Source: Micromonospora coerulea
GTDB taxonomy: Bacteria; Actinomycetota; Actinomycetes; Mycobacteriales; Micromonosporaceae
DNA length: 49,232 bases
NCBI RefSeq assembly: GCF_016598485.1
Contig: NZ_JAEMUW010000035.1
Coordinates: 1-49,232 of the forward strand
Reading direction: 5' to 3'
Shown here: positions 19,586 to 27,375 of the stretch, one piece after another
Position numbering within the stretch: the stretch's first letter is position 1
How the letters are laid out: every line of letters starts with the position of its first letter
The notes under the pieces: model-generated
Told to the model about the DNA's origin: nothing
The model's database searches: none
Seen by the model: only the letters and a program-made list of their open reading frames with translations
Program-made: the position numbers and the translations under genes

Positions 19586-20635
19586 ATGTTGACGACAAAG
19601 GCGCTGGTTGGCGCTGTCTCCTTCGCGATTGCCGTCGCCGTTCCATGGGTGACGGTCTCCCAGGTGGCCTCCCCGGTCCCACTAGTCGGTGCACCTGCCG
19701 GCGCCGCACACGGCAGCTCGGACTCTTCGTCGAGTGGTGGCACCCACGCGGAGGCCGGGCCGCACGACTGGAAGGCCATGGACAAGACGATGGCCGAGCG
19801 CGATCATTCGTTCCCTGCCAAGACCAAGGGCAGGGGAGGGGAGTTCATCAAGCCCACGGTGCTGAAGGACGGCACCAAGCAGTTCACCCTCACCGCCAAG
19901 AAGATCAAGTGGGAGGTGGAACCGGGCAAGGTCGTCGAGGCGATGGCCTACAACGACATGGTTCCCGGCCCCACTATCAAGGTTGAGGTCGGCGACAAGG
20001 TGGAGGTCGTGCTCAAGAATGAGCTCGATGTCTCCACTGTGGTCCACTGGCACGGCGTGCCGATCCAGAACGAGATGGACGGCGTCGCCAACATCACCCA
20101 GGAGCCGGTCACTCCGGGGAAGACCTTCACCTACAAGATCACTGCCGAGCGGCAGTCCGTCGGCTGGTTCCACTCCCACCATGACGGCTCCAACCAGGTG
20201 CCCGCGGGCCTGTGGGGCACCTTCCTGATCGGTGACGTGCCGCTCCCAGCCAACACCCAGATCAGCCAGGAAATCCCGATCCAGCTGCAGGATTCCGGCG
20301 CGATCGGGCTGAGCCTGAACGGCAAGTCGTTCCCGGCCACCGAGCCTGTGCGGGTGAAGAAGGGCGAATCAGTCCTGATCCACTACGTCAACGCCGGCAC
20401 CATGGACCACCCGATGCACCTGCACGGCCTGGACCAGCTGGTCGTGGCCAAGGACGGCTTCCCGATCGCCACGCCCTACAAGGTCGACACGGTGTTGGTT
20501 GCACCCGGAGAGCGCTACAGCGTACTGGTCAAGGCCGATCGCGTCGGCACCTGGGCCTTCCACTGCCACATCTTCCCGCACTCCGAGGGACCCACAGGCA
20601 TGTTCGGAATGTTCACCGAAATGATCGTGAGCTGA
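19586..20635 (+). CDS. Two-domain multicopper oxidase, secreted
   Basis: A 349-residue protein with an N-terminal signal/anchor (residues 5-30) and a Ser/Gly/His linker. Copper motifs are HWHG (154-157), HSHH (196-199), HPMHLHG (275-281) and HCHIFPH (326-332), with Met339 as a likely type-1 axial ligand. These make a full type 1 plus trinuclear set in a short two-cupredoxin frame, so it should act as a trimer like small laccases. Possible roles are cuprous ion or substrate oxidation outside the cell. Start ATG 19586 follows GAGGAAGG. Confidence 0.85.
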   Translation: MLTTKALVGAVSFAIAVAVPWVTVSQVASPVPLVGAPAGAAHGSSDSSSSGGTHAEAGPHDWKAMDKTMAERDHSFPAKTKGRGGEFIKPTVLKDGTKQFTLTAKKIKWEVEPGKVVEAMAYNDMVPGPTIKVEVGDKVEVVLKNELDVSTVVHWHGVPIQNEMDGVANITQEPVTPGKTFTYKITAERQSVGWFHSHHDGSNQVPAGLWGTFLIGDVPLPANTQISQEIPIQLQDSGAIGLSLNGKSFPATEPVRVKKGESVLIHYVNAGTMDHPMHLHGLDQLVVAKDGFPIATPYKVDTVLVAPGERYSVLVKADRVGTWAFHCHIFPHSEGPTGMFGMFTEMIVS

Positions 20636-20643
20636 GCTGATGA

Positions 20644-20695
20644 ACCGGCTCCCGGCATCCGCAGGGCGTTGATGGCCCTGCCCGACCGGCTCCCG
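20644..20695 (+). promoter_or_regulatory. Hairpin flanked by direct repeats between mco and nirK
   Basis: GCAGGGC at 20661-20667 and GCCCTGC at 20675-20681 form a perfect 7-bp stem. The hairpin is bracketed by two copies of ACCGGCTCCCG (20644-20654 and 20685-20695). With no T tract, it may attenuate or process the transcript between the oxidase and the reductase rather than end it. Confidence 0.4.
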
Positions 20696-20736
20696 TTCGC
20701 TCCCTTATCTGAAACTTCGCAGATTGGAGTACCACC

Positions 20737-22149
20737 GTGTCAGTCAGCACGGATCCCCCACGCGCCACCTCACCGGCCGGCGCCTGGCGCTCGCTCGCAA
20801 GGGTCGTGAACCCGCTCCTACCCTGGATCGGGGCCGCGGTGGCGCTGGGCCTGCTCGTCGGCTTCGTGGTGGTCGGCGTGTTCAAGCCCGACACCGCCTT
20901 CTCTTCGGGTGCTTATGCAGGCGGCACCGGGGCCGCGGCCGGCGCGGTCGCGGATGTGAAATTCGATATCGAGCTTGGCGATCTCTACGTCAAGCCCTCC
21001 TCCATCGACGTCCCTCGCGGCGCGAAGGTGGTGCTGAACGTCGTCAACAAGGGTGCGATGGACCACAGCCTCGCGCTCGAGGGCCGCGACGAACCCATGA
21101 TCAAGCCCGGTGGCTCGACGACGATCAACTGGGACGCGCTCACCAAATCCACCCAGGCGTGGTGCACGGTTCCCGGCCACAAGGCCGCCGGAATGGTCCT
21201 CGCCGTGAACGTTCAGGGCGACACCGCGGCAGCCGCCGACCACACGACCGGCGCCGCGGCTGCGAGCAACAGCGCCAAGATCGATGCCAACGCCAAGCCC
21301 GCCGCCGGCTGGAAGGCATACGACCCGATTCTCAAGCCGGCCGACGGTAACAAGGTCCACGAGATCGAGATGCGGGTCAAGGAGTCGAAGATCGAGGTGG
21401 CGCCCGGGGTGCAGCAGAACCTGTGGACCTTCAACGGCACCGCGCCCGGTCCGGTGCTTCGCGGCAAGGTCGGTGACATCTTCAGGGTCAAGCTGGTCAA
21501 CGACGGCACCATGAACCACTCGATCGACTTCCACGCCTCCAAGGTGTCTCCGGACGTCGAGATGCGTTCGATCAAGCCGGGCGAGTCGCTGGTCTACGAG
21601 TTCAAAGCCGAGTACGCCGGTGTCTTCACCTACCACTGCGGCGCCGCGCCCATGATCCACCACATGGGCAACGGGATGTTCGGAGCGGTCATTGTCGATC
21701 CCCCGAACCTGCCCAAGGTTGATAAGGAGATCGTCCTGATCCAGTCCGAGCTGTACCTCGGCCCAAACGGCGAGGTACAGGACTTGACGAAGATGCTGGC
21801 CAACGACAGCGACGGCGCCGCCTTCAACGGTTACTTCAACCAGTATGCGTTTCAGCCGATCGAGGTGAAGCGCGGCGAGCGGGTACGCGCGTGGGTCGTG
21901 AACGCGGCGATCAACGATGAGCTGGCCTTCCATACCGTCGGAACGATCTTCGACACCGTGTGGAAGGAAGGCAACTACCAGCTCAAGCGCGGTGGCCCCG
22001 ACCACGGTGGTTCCCAGACACTGGACCTGTCGCCCACGCAGGGCGGGTTCGTCGAGTTCACCCTGGACGCACCGGGCAACTACACGTTCGTCAACCACGA
22101 GATGCGGAACCTGTCGCGCGGAGCGGCCGGTGTGTTCTCCGTCAAGTAG
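20737..22149 (+). CDS. nirK: Copper nitrite reductase with an extra N-terminal cupredoxin domain
   Basis: The 470-residue protein has a membrane anchor (about 27-49), then a cupredoxin with type-1 ligands His110, Cys143, His148 and Met153. A two-domain NirK/AniA core follows. It keeps type-1 ligands His261, Cys301, His309 and Met314, type-2 ligands His266, His300 and His454, and the catalytic pair Asp264 and His399. Spacing between these matches NirK, not laccase. It should reduce nitrite to NO outside the membrane, with the fused cupredoxin as electron donor domain (inference). GTG start with GGAG upstream. Confidence 0.83.
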   Translation: MSVSTDPPRATSPAGAWRSLARVVNPLLPWIGAAVALGLLVGFVVVGVFKPDTAFSSGAYAGGTGAAAGAVADVKFDIELGDLYVKPSSIDVPRGAKVVLNVVNKGAMDHSLALEGRDEPMIKPGGSTTINWDALTKSTQAWCTVPGHKAAGMVLAVNVQGDTAAAADHTTGAAAASNSAKIDANAKPAAGWKAYDPILKPADGNKVHEIEMRVKESKIEVAPGVQQNLWTFNGTAPGPVLRGKVGDIFRVKLVNDGTMNHSIDFHASKVSPDVEMRSIKPGESLVYEFKAEYAGVFTYHCGAAPMIHHMGNGMFGAVIVDPPNLPKVDKEIVLIQSELYLGPNGEVQDLTKMLANDSDGAAFNGYFNQYAFQPIEVKRGERVRAWVVNAAINDELAFHTVGTIFDTVWKEGNYQLKRGGPDHGGSQTLDLSPTQGGFVEFTLDAPGNYTFVNHEMRNLSRGAAGVFSVK

Positions 22150-22227
22150 GGTTCGCCACCGATGATCGAAACCGTCGCCCGCAGAAATACGTGAACAGCG
22201 GACGGCCCTGACGCAGACAATGGCTGA

Positions 22228-22260
22228 TGCCCGGCGCACGCGGAACGCGCGCGCCGGGCA
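22228..22260 (+). terminator. Strong hairpin downstream of nirK
   Basis: TGCCCGGCGC at 22228-22237 pairs perfectly with GCGCCGGGCA at 22251-22260 around a 13-nt loop. The 10-bp GC stem lies 79 bp after the nirK stop. It has no T tract, which is common for actinomycete terminators. Confidence 0.55.
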
Positions 22261-22387
22261 CGGGCATCTTGCTCGGCCACCAGGTTCGGTGCCCGGATAC
22301 ATCAGCTCTGTCGCTTCTCATGCGTTCCGTCTCGTATGGCGGACTCGGTTTCCCCTTTCGCCGAAGGAGTCCCAAACCGGACCCCAG

Positions 22388-22420
22388 GTTTCTACTAAAA
22401 GTTTGGGATAAAATGACGTC
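22388..22420 (+). promoter_or_regulatory. Promoter of SufR-like regulator 1, probably leaderless
   Basis: GATAAAAT at 22407-22414 looks like a -10 element and is only six bases before the ATG at 22421, leaving no room for a ribosome site. The second paralogue at 26128 has TATAAAAT with the same six-base gap. A-rich imperfect repeats from 22388 (GGTTTCTACTAAAAG) could be an autoregulatory operator. Confidence 0.5.
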
Positions 22421-23197
22421 ATGGCAGCACCGAAAACGGGTCGGACACTCGACGGCGTCTCGCGGGTCGCGCTCCTCGACACGCTGCGTCGCAGCCGCGA
22501 ACCACTGACGATCAAGCAGCTCGCCGACGAAGTGGGCCTGCACAGCAACACGGTCAGGTTCCATCTGGACAAGCTCGCCAAGGAGGGACTCGTCGAGGAG
22601 CAGCGGGTCGGACCGAGCGGTCCCGGCCGGCCCAAACTTGTCTACTCCGCTGCTGGCAACGCGGACGGCGGATCCGGCAACGGGTATCAACTCCTCGCGG
22701 AGATCCTCGCCGGCCAGCTTGCCACCTCGTCCCCCTCTCCGGCCGAAGCGTCGCTCGCCGCAGGGCGCGAATGGGGCCGTCACCTCACGGAGCGGCCCGG
22801 CCCCTTTTCCTCCATCACCTCTGAGAAGGCGCTCGAACAGCTCGTTTCCCTGCTAGACGACCTTGGGTTCGAGCCAGAACCGGGGTCGGACGGTTCTTCC
22901 GTGCAGTTGCATCGCTGTCCGTTTCGGACGGTGGCCGAGCAACGCCCCGATATCGCATGTTCGGTACACCTTGGGCTGATGCGCGGAGCCCTGTCGGAGA
23001 TGGGAGCACCCTTAGCGGCCACCGCCCTGAAACCGTCCTTCACCTCCCATCCATGCCTCGTCCAGTTCGACGAGACGCAGCGGAAGCGGGCCGGACAGCG
23101 ACCGGAAGACCGGGAACGGCCGGGATCGGACCACCGACGGCCCATACCTGTCGAAATCTTCACCGTGCCCGGTCCGAAGAACCCCGCGGACGGATGA
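22421..23197 (+). CDS. SufR-like HTH regulator 1, probable Fe-S or metal sensor
   Basis: The 258-residue protein has a winged HTH (LTIKQLADEVGLHSNTVRFH, about residues 29-48, then LDKLAKEGLV). A C-terminal domain holds Cys166 (LHRCPF), Cys180, His183 and Cys212, an arrangement like the cluster-binding region of SufR-type repressors. SufR proteins bind Fe-S clusters, and a mycobacterial one responds to NO (family knowledge, as I recall). Next to nirK it may sense NO or cluster damage (inference). The final ~45 residues are divergent and charged. Confidence 0.76.
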   Translation: MAAPKTGRTLDGVSRVALLDTLRRSREPLTIKQLADEVGLHSNTVRFHLDKLAKEGLVEEQRVGPSGPGRPKLVYSAAGNADGGSGNGYQLLAEILAGQLATSSPSPAEASLAAGREWGRHLTERPGPFSSITSEKALEQLVSLLDDLGFEPEPGSDGSSVQLHRCPFRTVAEQRPDIACSVHLGLMRGALSEMGAPLAATALKPSFTSHPCLVQFDETQRKRAGQRPEDRERPGSDHRRPIPVEIFTVPGPKNPADG

Positions 23198-23449
23198 GCG
23201 GACCGCAAGGTCGAGCGGTGCAACACGGAGTTCTGAAACCCTCGGACCGGGCTCATTTACGGTGACGAGGGCTGGACTGCTCGGGCTGGATCAGGCAGGA
23301 GGCTGTGTCGCCAGGGTGAGCCGAACGACGGAGCCGTCGATGGCCATCAACCCGTGCCGCTCGGGTGGAATTAGCGAGGTAGCCACCAGCCGTCGCGTCT
23401 CGGGTGTCCGAAGCGGTGGTGAGGCGGACATGACCGTGTAGGACCTGCA
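23198..23449. other. Intergenic stretch, nothing recognised
   Basis: No protein, RNA or clear hairpin that I can support between the regulator stop and the IS6-family element. Confidence 0.35.
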
Positions 23450-24273
23450 GGAGCGCTGTTGCGTTCTCGGATCGGACGACGCGCTGATCCCGGGTCGGTT
23501 TCGACGTCAGATCGCCAGGGTGAGTTCGGTGAACGCCGCGGCGACCTCGACGCGGGTGGGACGTCGAGTCCGAGTTCGTAGTGTGCGCGGCAAAGGTTCT
23601 GGACGAAGGCATGTCCGGTGATGATCACCTGGGCTGTTCGATCGGTCCGCAGCCCGCGCATCGGTTTCAGGCGGTGTTTGAGCTGACTGTGATCGGCCTC
23701 GATCGGATTGTTGGCGTATCGCTTGAGGTGGTGCCACGCCGAGGGGACCAGTTCGTCGAGCACCGCGGGGGAGATCGCGGCGGCGTCGGTGACCACCTCG
23801 CTGGGTGTCACCTTCAACGCCGATAGCGCCCGAGAGAAGAATCGCCGGGCCGCGCCGGCGTCTCTGCGAGCCGAGACGAGCACGACAATGACCTGCCCGT
23901 TCTGGTCGACCGCCCGATACACGTAGCGCCACACGCCGTGACGTTGACGTAGGTCTCGTCGACGAACCACCGATCGCCCGGCGAGTGGCGGGCAAACCGG
24001 GCGGCGTCGGCCAGCAGCGGCGTGAACCGCTGCACCCACCGGTAGACGGTGAGGTTGTCGACCTCGACCCCGCGCTCGACCAGCAGTTCTTCCACGTCGC
24101 GGTAGGAGAGGTTGTAGCGCAGGTACCACCGGACCGCCACGACGATCAGCTCGGCCGAGAACCGGAGCCCCGCGAAGGCTGACTTCGGCGGCAACCAGGT
24201 ACGGGGACGGATTGACCGCTTTACCGCTCACGCCTGCCTCGATTTTGCATGCGACCAACGCAACGGCACCCCC
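23450..24273 (-). mobile_element. IS6-family insertion sequence, inactive
   Basis: It is about 820 bp, the usual IS6 size. The right end, read inward, is GGTGCCGTTGCGTTGG; the left end begins GGAGCGCTGTTGCGTT. They share the core GTTGCGTT and resemble known IS6 ends (GGCTCTGTTGCAAA). The right end directly abuts codons of an ECF41 sigma gene. A second partial copy with end GGCTCCGTTGCATT lies at 44.87 kb. Exact left boundary is uncertain by some bases. Confidence 0.68.
23507..24222 (-). pseudogene. IS6-family DDE transposase, frameshifted
   Basis: Reading the minus strand: SAFAGLRFSAELIVVAVRWY, LRYNLSYRDVEELLVERGVE and WFVDETYV (first catalytic Asp). After a slip near 23945 come GVWRYVYRAVDQ, VVTDAAAISPAV (second Asp) and KRYANNPIEADHSQLKHRLK (catalytic Glu in the usual IENDH-type motif). 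After another slip near 23560 it ends AAAFTELTLAI. The ATG seen in the 44.9-kb copy is GTA here. At least two frameshifts and a lost start mean it is dead. Confidence 0.8.
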
Positions 24274-25102
24274 GCGTCTGTTCGGGCTCGCCTACCGGAT
24301 GCTCGGCAGCGTCGCCGAGGCCGAGGACGTCGTGCAGGACGCGTGGATGCGCTGGCAGGGCGCCGACCGCCGAGCCGTGCACAACCCGGCGGCGGTCCCC
24401 ACCACCACCACGACCCGGCTGGCGATCGACGCCGCGACGTCGGCGCGGTCCACCCGCGATACGTACGTCGGGCCCTGGCTCCCCGAGCCGGTGGACACCT
24501 CCGCCGACCCGACGCTGGGCGCCGAGCGGGCGGAGGCGCTGGACCTGGCGGTCCTGCTGCTGCTGGCTAAGCTCACCCCGACCGAGCGTGCCGCCTACGT
24601 GCTGCGGGAGGCGTTCGGCTACCCGTACCGGGAGATCGGCGCGGTGCTGGACACCTCCGAGGCCAACGCCCGCCAGCTCGCCGGCCGGGCGCGGCGGCAC
24701 CTCGCCTCGGACCGGTCGACCCCCGCCCGCCCGCCGGAGCGGCGCCGGCTGGCCGAGGCGCTTCTCGCCGCTGCCCGCGACGGCGACCTGGCCGCTTTGG
24801 AGCGGCTCCTCACCGCGGACGTGATCGCCCACTCCGACGGCGGCGGCCAGGTGCCCGCCGCCCGCAAGGACGTGCGGGGCGCAGCCCGGGTGGCGAACCT
24901 CCTGGACAACGTCCTCCACAAGTACTGGTACGCGGCGACCTTCCGGCTCGTCGAGGCCAACGGCGACGCCGCGCTGCTCGTGCTTGACGCCGACGGCAAC
25001 CCGCTGGCCGTCGTCGCCCTGGACGCCTCGGCGCGCGGGACCGAAGGGCTGCTCCTGGTGCTCAACCCGGACAAGCTGCGGGAGTTCGCGGCCGGCGGCT
25101 GA
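24274..25102 (+). pseudogene. ECF41-type sigma factor, N-terminus removed by IS6
   Basis: The preserved part starts at PRLFGLAYRMLGSVAEAEDV and runs through WLPEP, region 4 (LTPTERAAYVLREAFGYPY) and a complete SnoaL-like domain with DGGG and the terminal NPDKL signature. It lacks only the first residues before region 2. The frame stays open into the IS end with TTG codons from 24212, so a fusion start could exist. It is complementary to the 14.8-kb copy, which has lost the other end. Confidence 0.72.
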
Positions 25103-25168
25103 GCGGAGGGCCGGCCGGGTGATCGCTCAGTGCGTCCGGCACCACCGGCAGGGCGCAGCCGACGAGCG

Positions 25169-25457
25169 CTAGCGCACCAGTCGTCCGGCGAGCGACCAGC
25201 CAAGCAGCACCAGGGTGACGATCTTGGTCAGCTCCAGCGCCACGTACCACAGGTGCAGCGTGGAGGCGGCTGGTGGTCGTCGATGATCAGCTGGGCACGC
25301 CGGTCGAGCAGCGGCCGCAGGACGGCGGCCTGGGTGAGCAGGACCAGCCAGAGGGCGCCGATCCCCGCCCAGGCGCCTCGATGAGCGAGATGGCGATCAC
25401 CATCCCCAGCCAGATGAAGGGAACGGCCAGCTGGACGATGTCCCGGAGCCTGGTCAT
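25169..25457 (-). pseudogene. Small membrane protein, decayed copy A
   Basis: It starts at ATG 25457, overlapping the regulator stop (ATGA), and reads MTRLRDIVQLAVPFIWLGMV, then IAISLIEAP. After a deletion/frameshift it continues LWLVLLTQAAVLRPLLDRRA, QLIIDDHQPP and, after another slip, TLHLWYVALELTKIVTLVLL, stopping at 25169. The first block matches copy B at 27.06 kb. I do not know the family's function; the stop/start overlap shows it was co-translated with the regulator. Confidence 0.62.
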
Positions 25458-26128
25458 GAGCGGACGGGTCCTTTCTCCGTGGAGGTGAGCCGGGCGACGC
25501 AGACGCCCGGTCGCGCGAACGGGATCAGCTCGGCGGCCAGGCCCGGCGCCGCCGCCTCGACGACCTCCCGGAGCAGGCCGCGGTGCATGGCGCAGACCAC
25601 GTCGGGGTGGCGCTGGGCGACTTCCAGGAACGGGCAGGCGTGCAGGTCGATCTGGACGGTGGCGGAGTCGGCCGCGCGCTCCGGCTCGAAGCCCAGCTCG
25701 GTGAAGAGGGCGAGCACCCGGGCGGTGGCGACGCCCATGGGATCGGCGCCGGGCGGTGCCGCCGCGGAGCGGCCGTCGCCGCGCAGCCAGGAGCGGCCGG
25801 CCTGCTCGGCCAGCTCACCCGCGCCCCGGTCGTCGAGCTGGGCCGCCAGCACCTGGCTGAGGAACTGGTACCCGGTCGACGGCGCCGGCGGCGTGACGCT
25901 GCGGTAGACCGTGTGCGGGCGTCCACGACCGCGCCGCGGGCCGGGCCCGCTGCTGACGAAGCCCGCCTCGACCAGCACCTCGAGGTGGAAACGGACCGTG
26001 TTGGCGTGCAGTCCGGTGGCGGTGACCAGCTCGCTGACGCCGGTCGGGCCGTCCGCCGCGCGGAGCGTGTCGAGGATCCGGCGCCGGCTCTGCACGGCGA
26101 GTGCGCCGTAGCTCACGTCTTCCACCAC
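25454..26128 (-). CDS. SufR-like HTH regulator 2
   Basis: A 224-residue paralogue of the regulator at 22.4 kb. The HTH (VSELVTATGLHANTVRFHLE) is at residues 31-50. The C-terminal ligand set is Cys165 (LHACPF), Cys179, His182 and Cys210, nearly the same spacing as in paralogue 1. It starts at GTG 26128 with TATAAAAT six bases upstream, suggesting leaderless translation. It is divergent from a truncated haemoglobin, which it probably controls in response to NO or oxidative damage (inference). Confidence 0.8.
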   Translation of the reverse strand: MVEDVSYGALAVQSRRRILDTLRAADGPTGVSELVTATGLHANTVRFHLEVLVEAGFVSSGPGPRRGRGRPHTVYRSVTPPAPSTGYQFLSQVLAAQLDDRGAGELAEQAGRSWLRGDGRSAAAPPGADPMGVATARVLALFTELGFEPERAADSATVQIDLHACPFLEVAQRHPDVVCAMHRGLLREVVEAAAPGLAAELIPFARPGVCVARLTSTEKGPVRS

Positions 26129-26171
26129 GCACCTATTTTATACGATGGACATAGTGAAAAAGGAGGACCCC
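26129..26171. promoter_or_regulatory. Divergent promoter between SufR-like 2 and truncated haemoglobin
   Basis: Only 43 bp separate the two start codons. The AT-rich core at 26134-26143 supplies the minus-strand -10 (TATAAAAT). On the plus strand AAGGAGG lies before the haemoglobin ATG at 26172. One bound repressor would block both genes. Confidence 0.5.
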
Positions 26172-26588
26172 ATGGCCGACATCGCCGACCGCGCCGACAT
26201 CACCGCCCTGGTGACCGACTTCTACCGCCGGGCCTTCGCCGACGACCTGCTCGGTCCGGTCTTCATCGACGTGGCTCGGATGGACCTCACGGCCCACCTG
26301 CCGATCATGTGCGACTTCTGGGAGACCGTGCTGTTCCGTACCGGCGCGTACCACGGGAGCGCCTTCCGCCTGCATGTGGACCTGCACCGACGGGAGCCCC
26401 TGGCCGAGCGGCACTTCGACCGCTGGTGGGAGCTGTGGTGCGGCACCATCGACGACCGGCACGCCGGCCCCAAGGCCGAGCTGGCCAAGGCGCAGGCCGG
26501 CCGGATCGCGCAGTCGATGCTGCGGCGCCTCAACGGCGGCACCGGCAGCGAGCACCGCACCATTCGGACCCGCCAACCCTCGTCCTGA
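26172..26588 (+). CDS. Group III truncated haemoglobin
   Basis: The 138-residue globin has the group III pattern: FYRRAFADDLLGPVF, HLPIMCDFWETVLFRTGAYH and the proximal His81 in ERHFDRWWELW. Group III globins such as Campylobacter Ctb bind O2 and NO and are linked to nitrosative stress. Start ATG 26172 has a perfect AAGGAGG site; ATG 26145 is less likely. It stands opposite the SufR-like regulator and next to a nirK remnant, which supports a role in NO handling. Confidence 0.86.
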   Translation: MADIADRADITALVTDFYRRAFADDLLGPVFIDVARMDLTAHLPIMCDFWETVLFRTGAYHGSAFRLHVDLHRREPLAERHFDRWWELWCGTIDDRHAGPKAELAKAQAGRIAQSMLRRLNGGTGSEHRTIRTRQPSS

Positions 26589-26679
26589 CCGGGCCCCGCC
26601 GCGTACAGGTCGACTCGTCCGTCGCCCACCAGGTCAGTCGCGCTCATCTGGTGGCTGACCTGCCATTGGCAGCCGGCGG

Positions 26680-27037
26680 CCGGCCGTCGGATCTCAGGAC
26701 CTGGCACTCGGACCCCACTGGTGGCCGGGGTGAATCGGTCCGCCTGGGCGCGGGAGTCGACAGGGCGGCGATCCGGGGGTGGTGCTCCCTGCCCGGACAT
26801 CGCCAGGCCGGCATGACCCTTCAGATTGTGTCGGTGGGCGCGGCGCCTCCGCCAGCGCAGCCGGCCGCGGAACATCAGAACCCCGGCCCGACCCTCGACC
26901 CGATGGCGACCGGCGCACCGACCTTCGCCGCCTGCGACGCCGTCGCGCCACCCATTCCGACCGGCACCATGCACTGCCGTGAGCTGCACGTCAAGGAGAT
27001 CCAGGGAGAGATGGCCCCGGGCGTGCTGTCGCAGTAG
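26680..27037 (+). pseudogene. Remnant of a second NirK-type cupredoxin gene
   Basis: One frame reads GWCSLPGHRQAGMTLQIV, a type-1 copper site (C, H, M) equivalent to AWCTVPGHKAAGM in the intact NirK at 20.7 kb. A Pro/Ala linker follows, then MHCRELHVKEIQGEMAPGV, which aligns with the start of the NirK core (VHEIEMRVKESKIEVAPGV). It then stops at 27035. The N-terminal anchor and the whole catalytic core are missing. The 5' limit is approximate. Confidence 0.66.
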
Positions 27038-27055
27038 CAAAGAGGGGAGAAAATC

Positions 27056-27208
27056 ATGGACAGGTTACGACTTGTTGCGCAGTTTGCAATCCCGTTCATC
27101 TGGTTCGGAATGGTGGTGGCCATTTCCCTGATCGAGGCGCCGTTGAAGTTCCGCGCTGCTCGGCGTCCGTGCTTGACAGTCCATCGAGGCTCGTTCTCAA
27201 GTCTTTGA
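27056..27208 (+). pseudogene. Small membrane protein, truncated copy B
   Basis: It starts at ATG 27056 after GAGGGGAG and reads MDRLRLVAQFAIPFIWFGMV, then VAISLIEAPLKFRAARRP before ending at residue 50. The first 29 residues match copy A at 25.46 kb. The other conserved blocks of copy A are absent. It has lower GC than its surroundings. It follows the nirK remnant by 18 bp, so the family appears tied to this gene neighbourhood. Confidence 0.6.
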
Positions 27209-27375
27209 GGAGTTAGTCGATTGGCTGTCGTGGGTCATGCTCGGCCGGCATGGGATTGTCACGCGCATCCTGTGGTGGCTGCCGCGCCATGCTTTAAGAC
27301 TGCCGTACAGGCAAGCGCGAGGCGCTCGTTCGCTTGGCTTGGCCGCCACAGGGTAAGCGTCCGAGGACGGGCCCG
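27209..27375. other. Intergenic stretch, nothing recognised
   Basis: No family match on either strand. Confidence 0.3.

Noticed and set aside
20737..22149. Calling this gene a laccase-type multicopper oxidase
   Set aside because: It lacks the HxH pairs and HCH-type motif of laccases. The His/Asp/His, His-Cys and separate late His residues follow NirK spacing.
20818..22302. 494-codon minus-strand frame opposite nirK
   Set aside because: It is a shadow of a gene with clear copper ligands on the plus strand; its translation is Asp/His/Val-rich with no domain.
23507..24222. Programmed frameshifting in the IS6-family transposase
   Set aside because: IS6 transposases are normally a single frame. 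There are at least two slips plus a lost start, and I see no slippery site, so decay is more likely.
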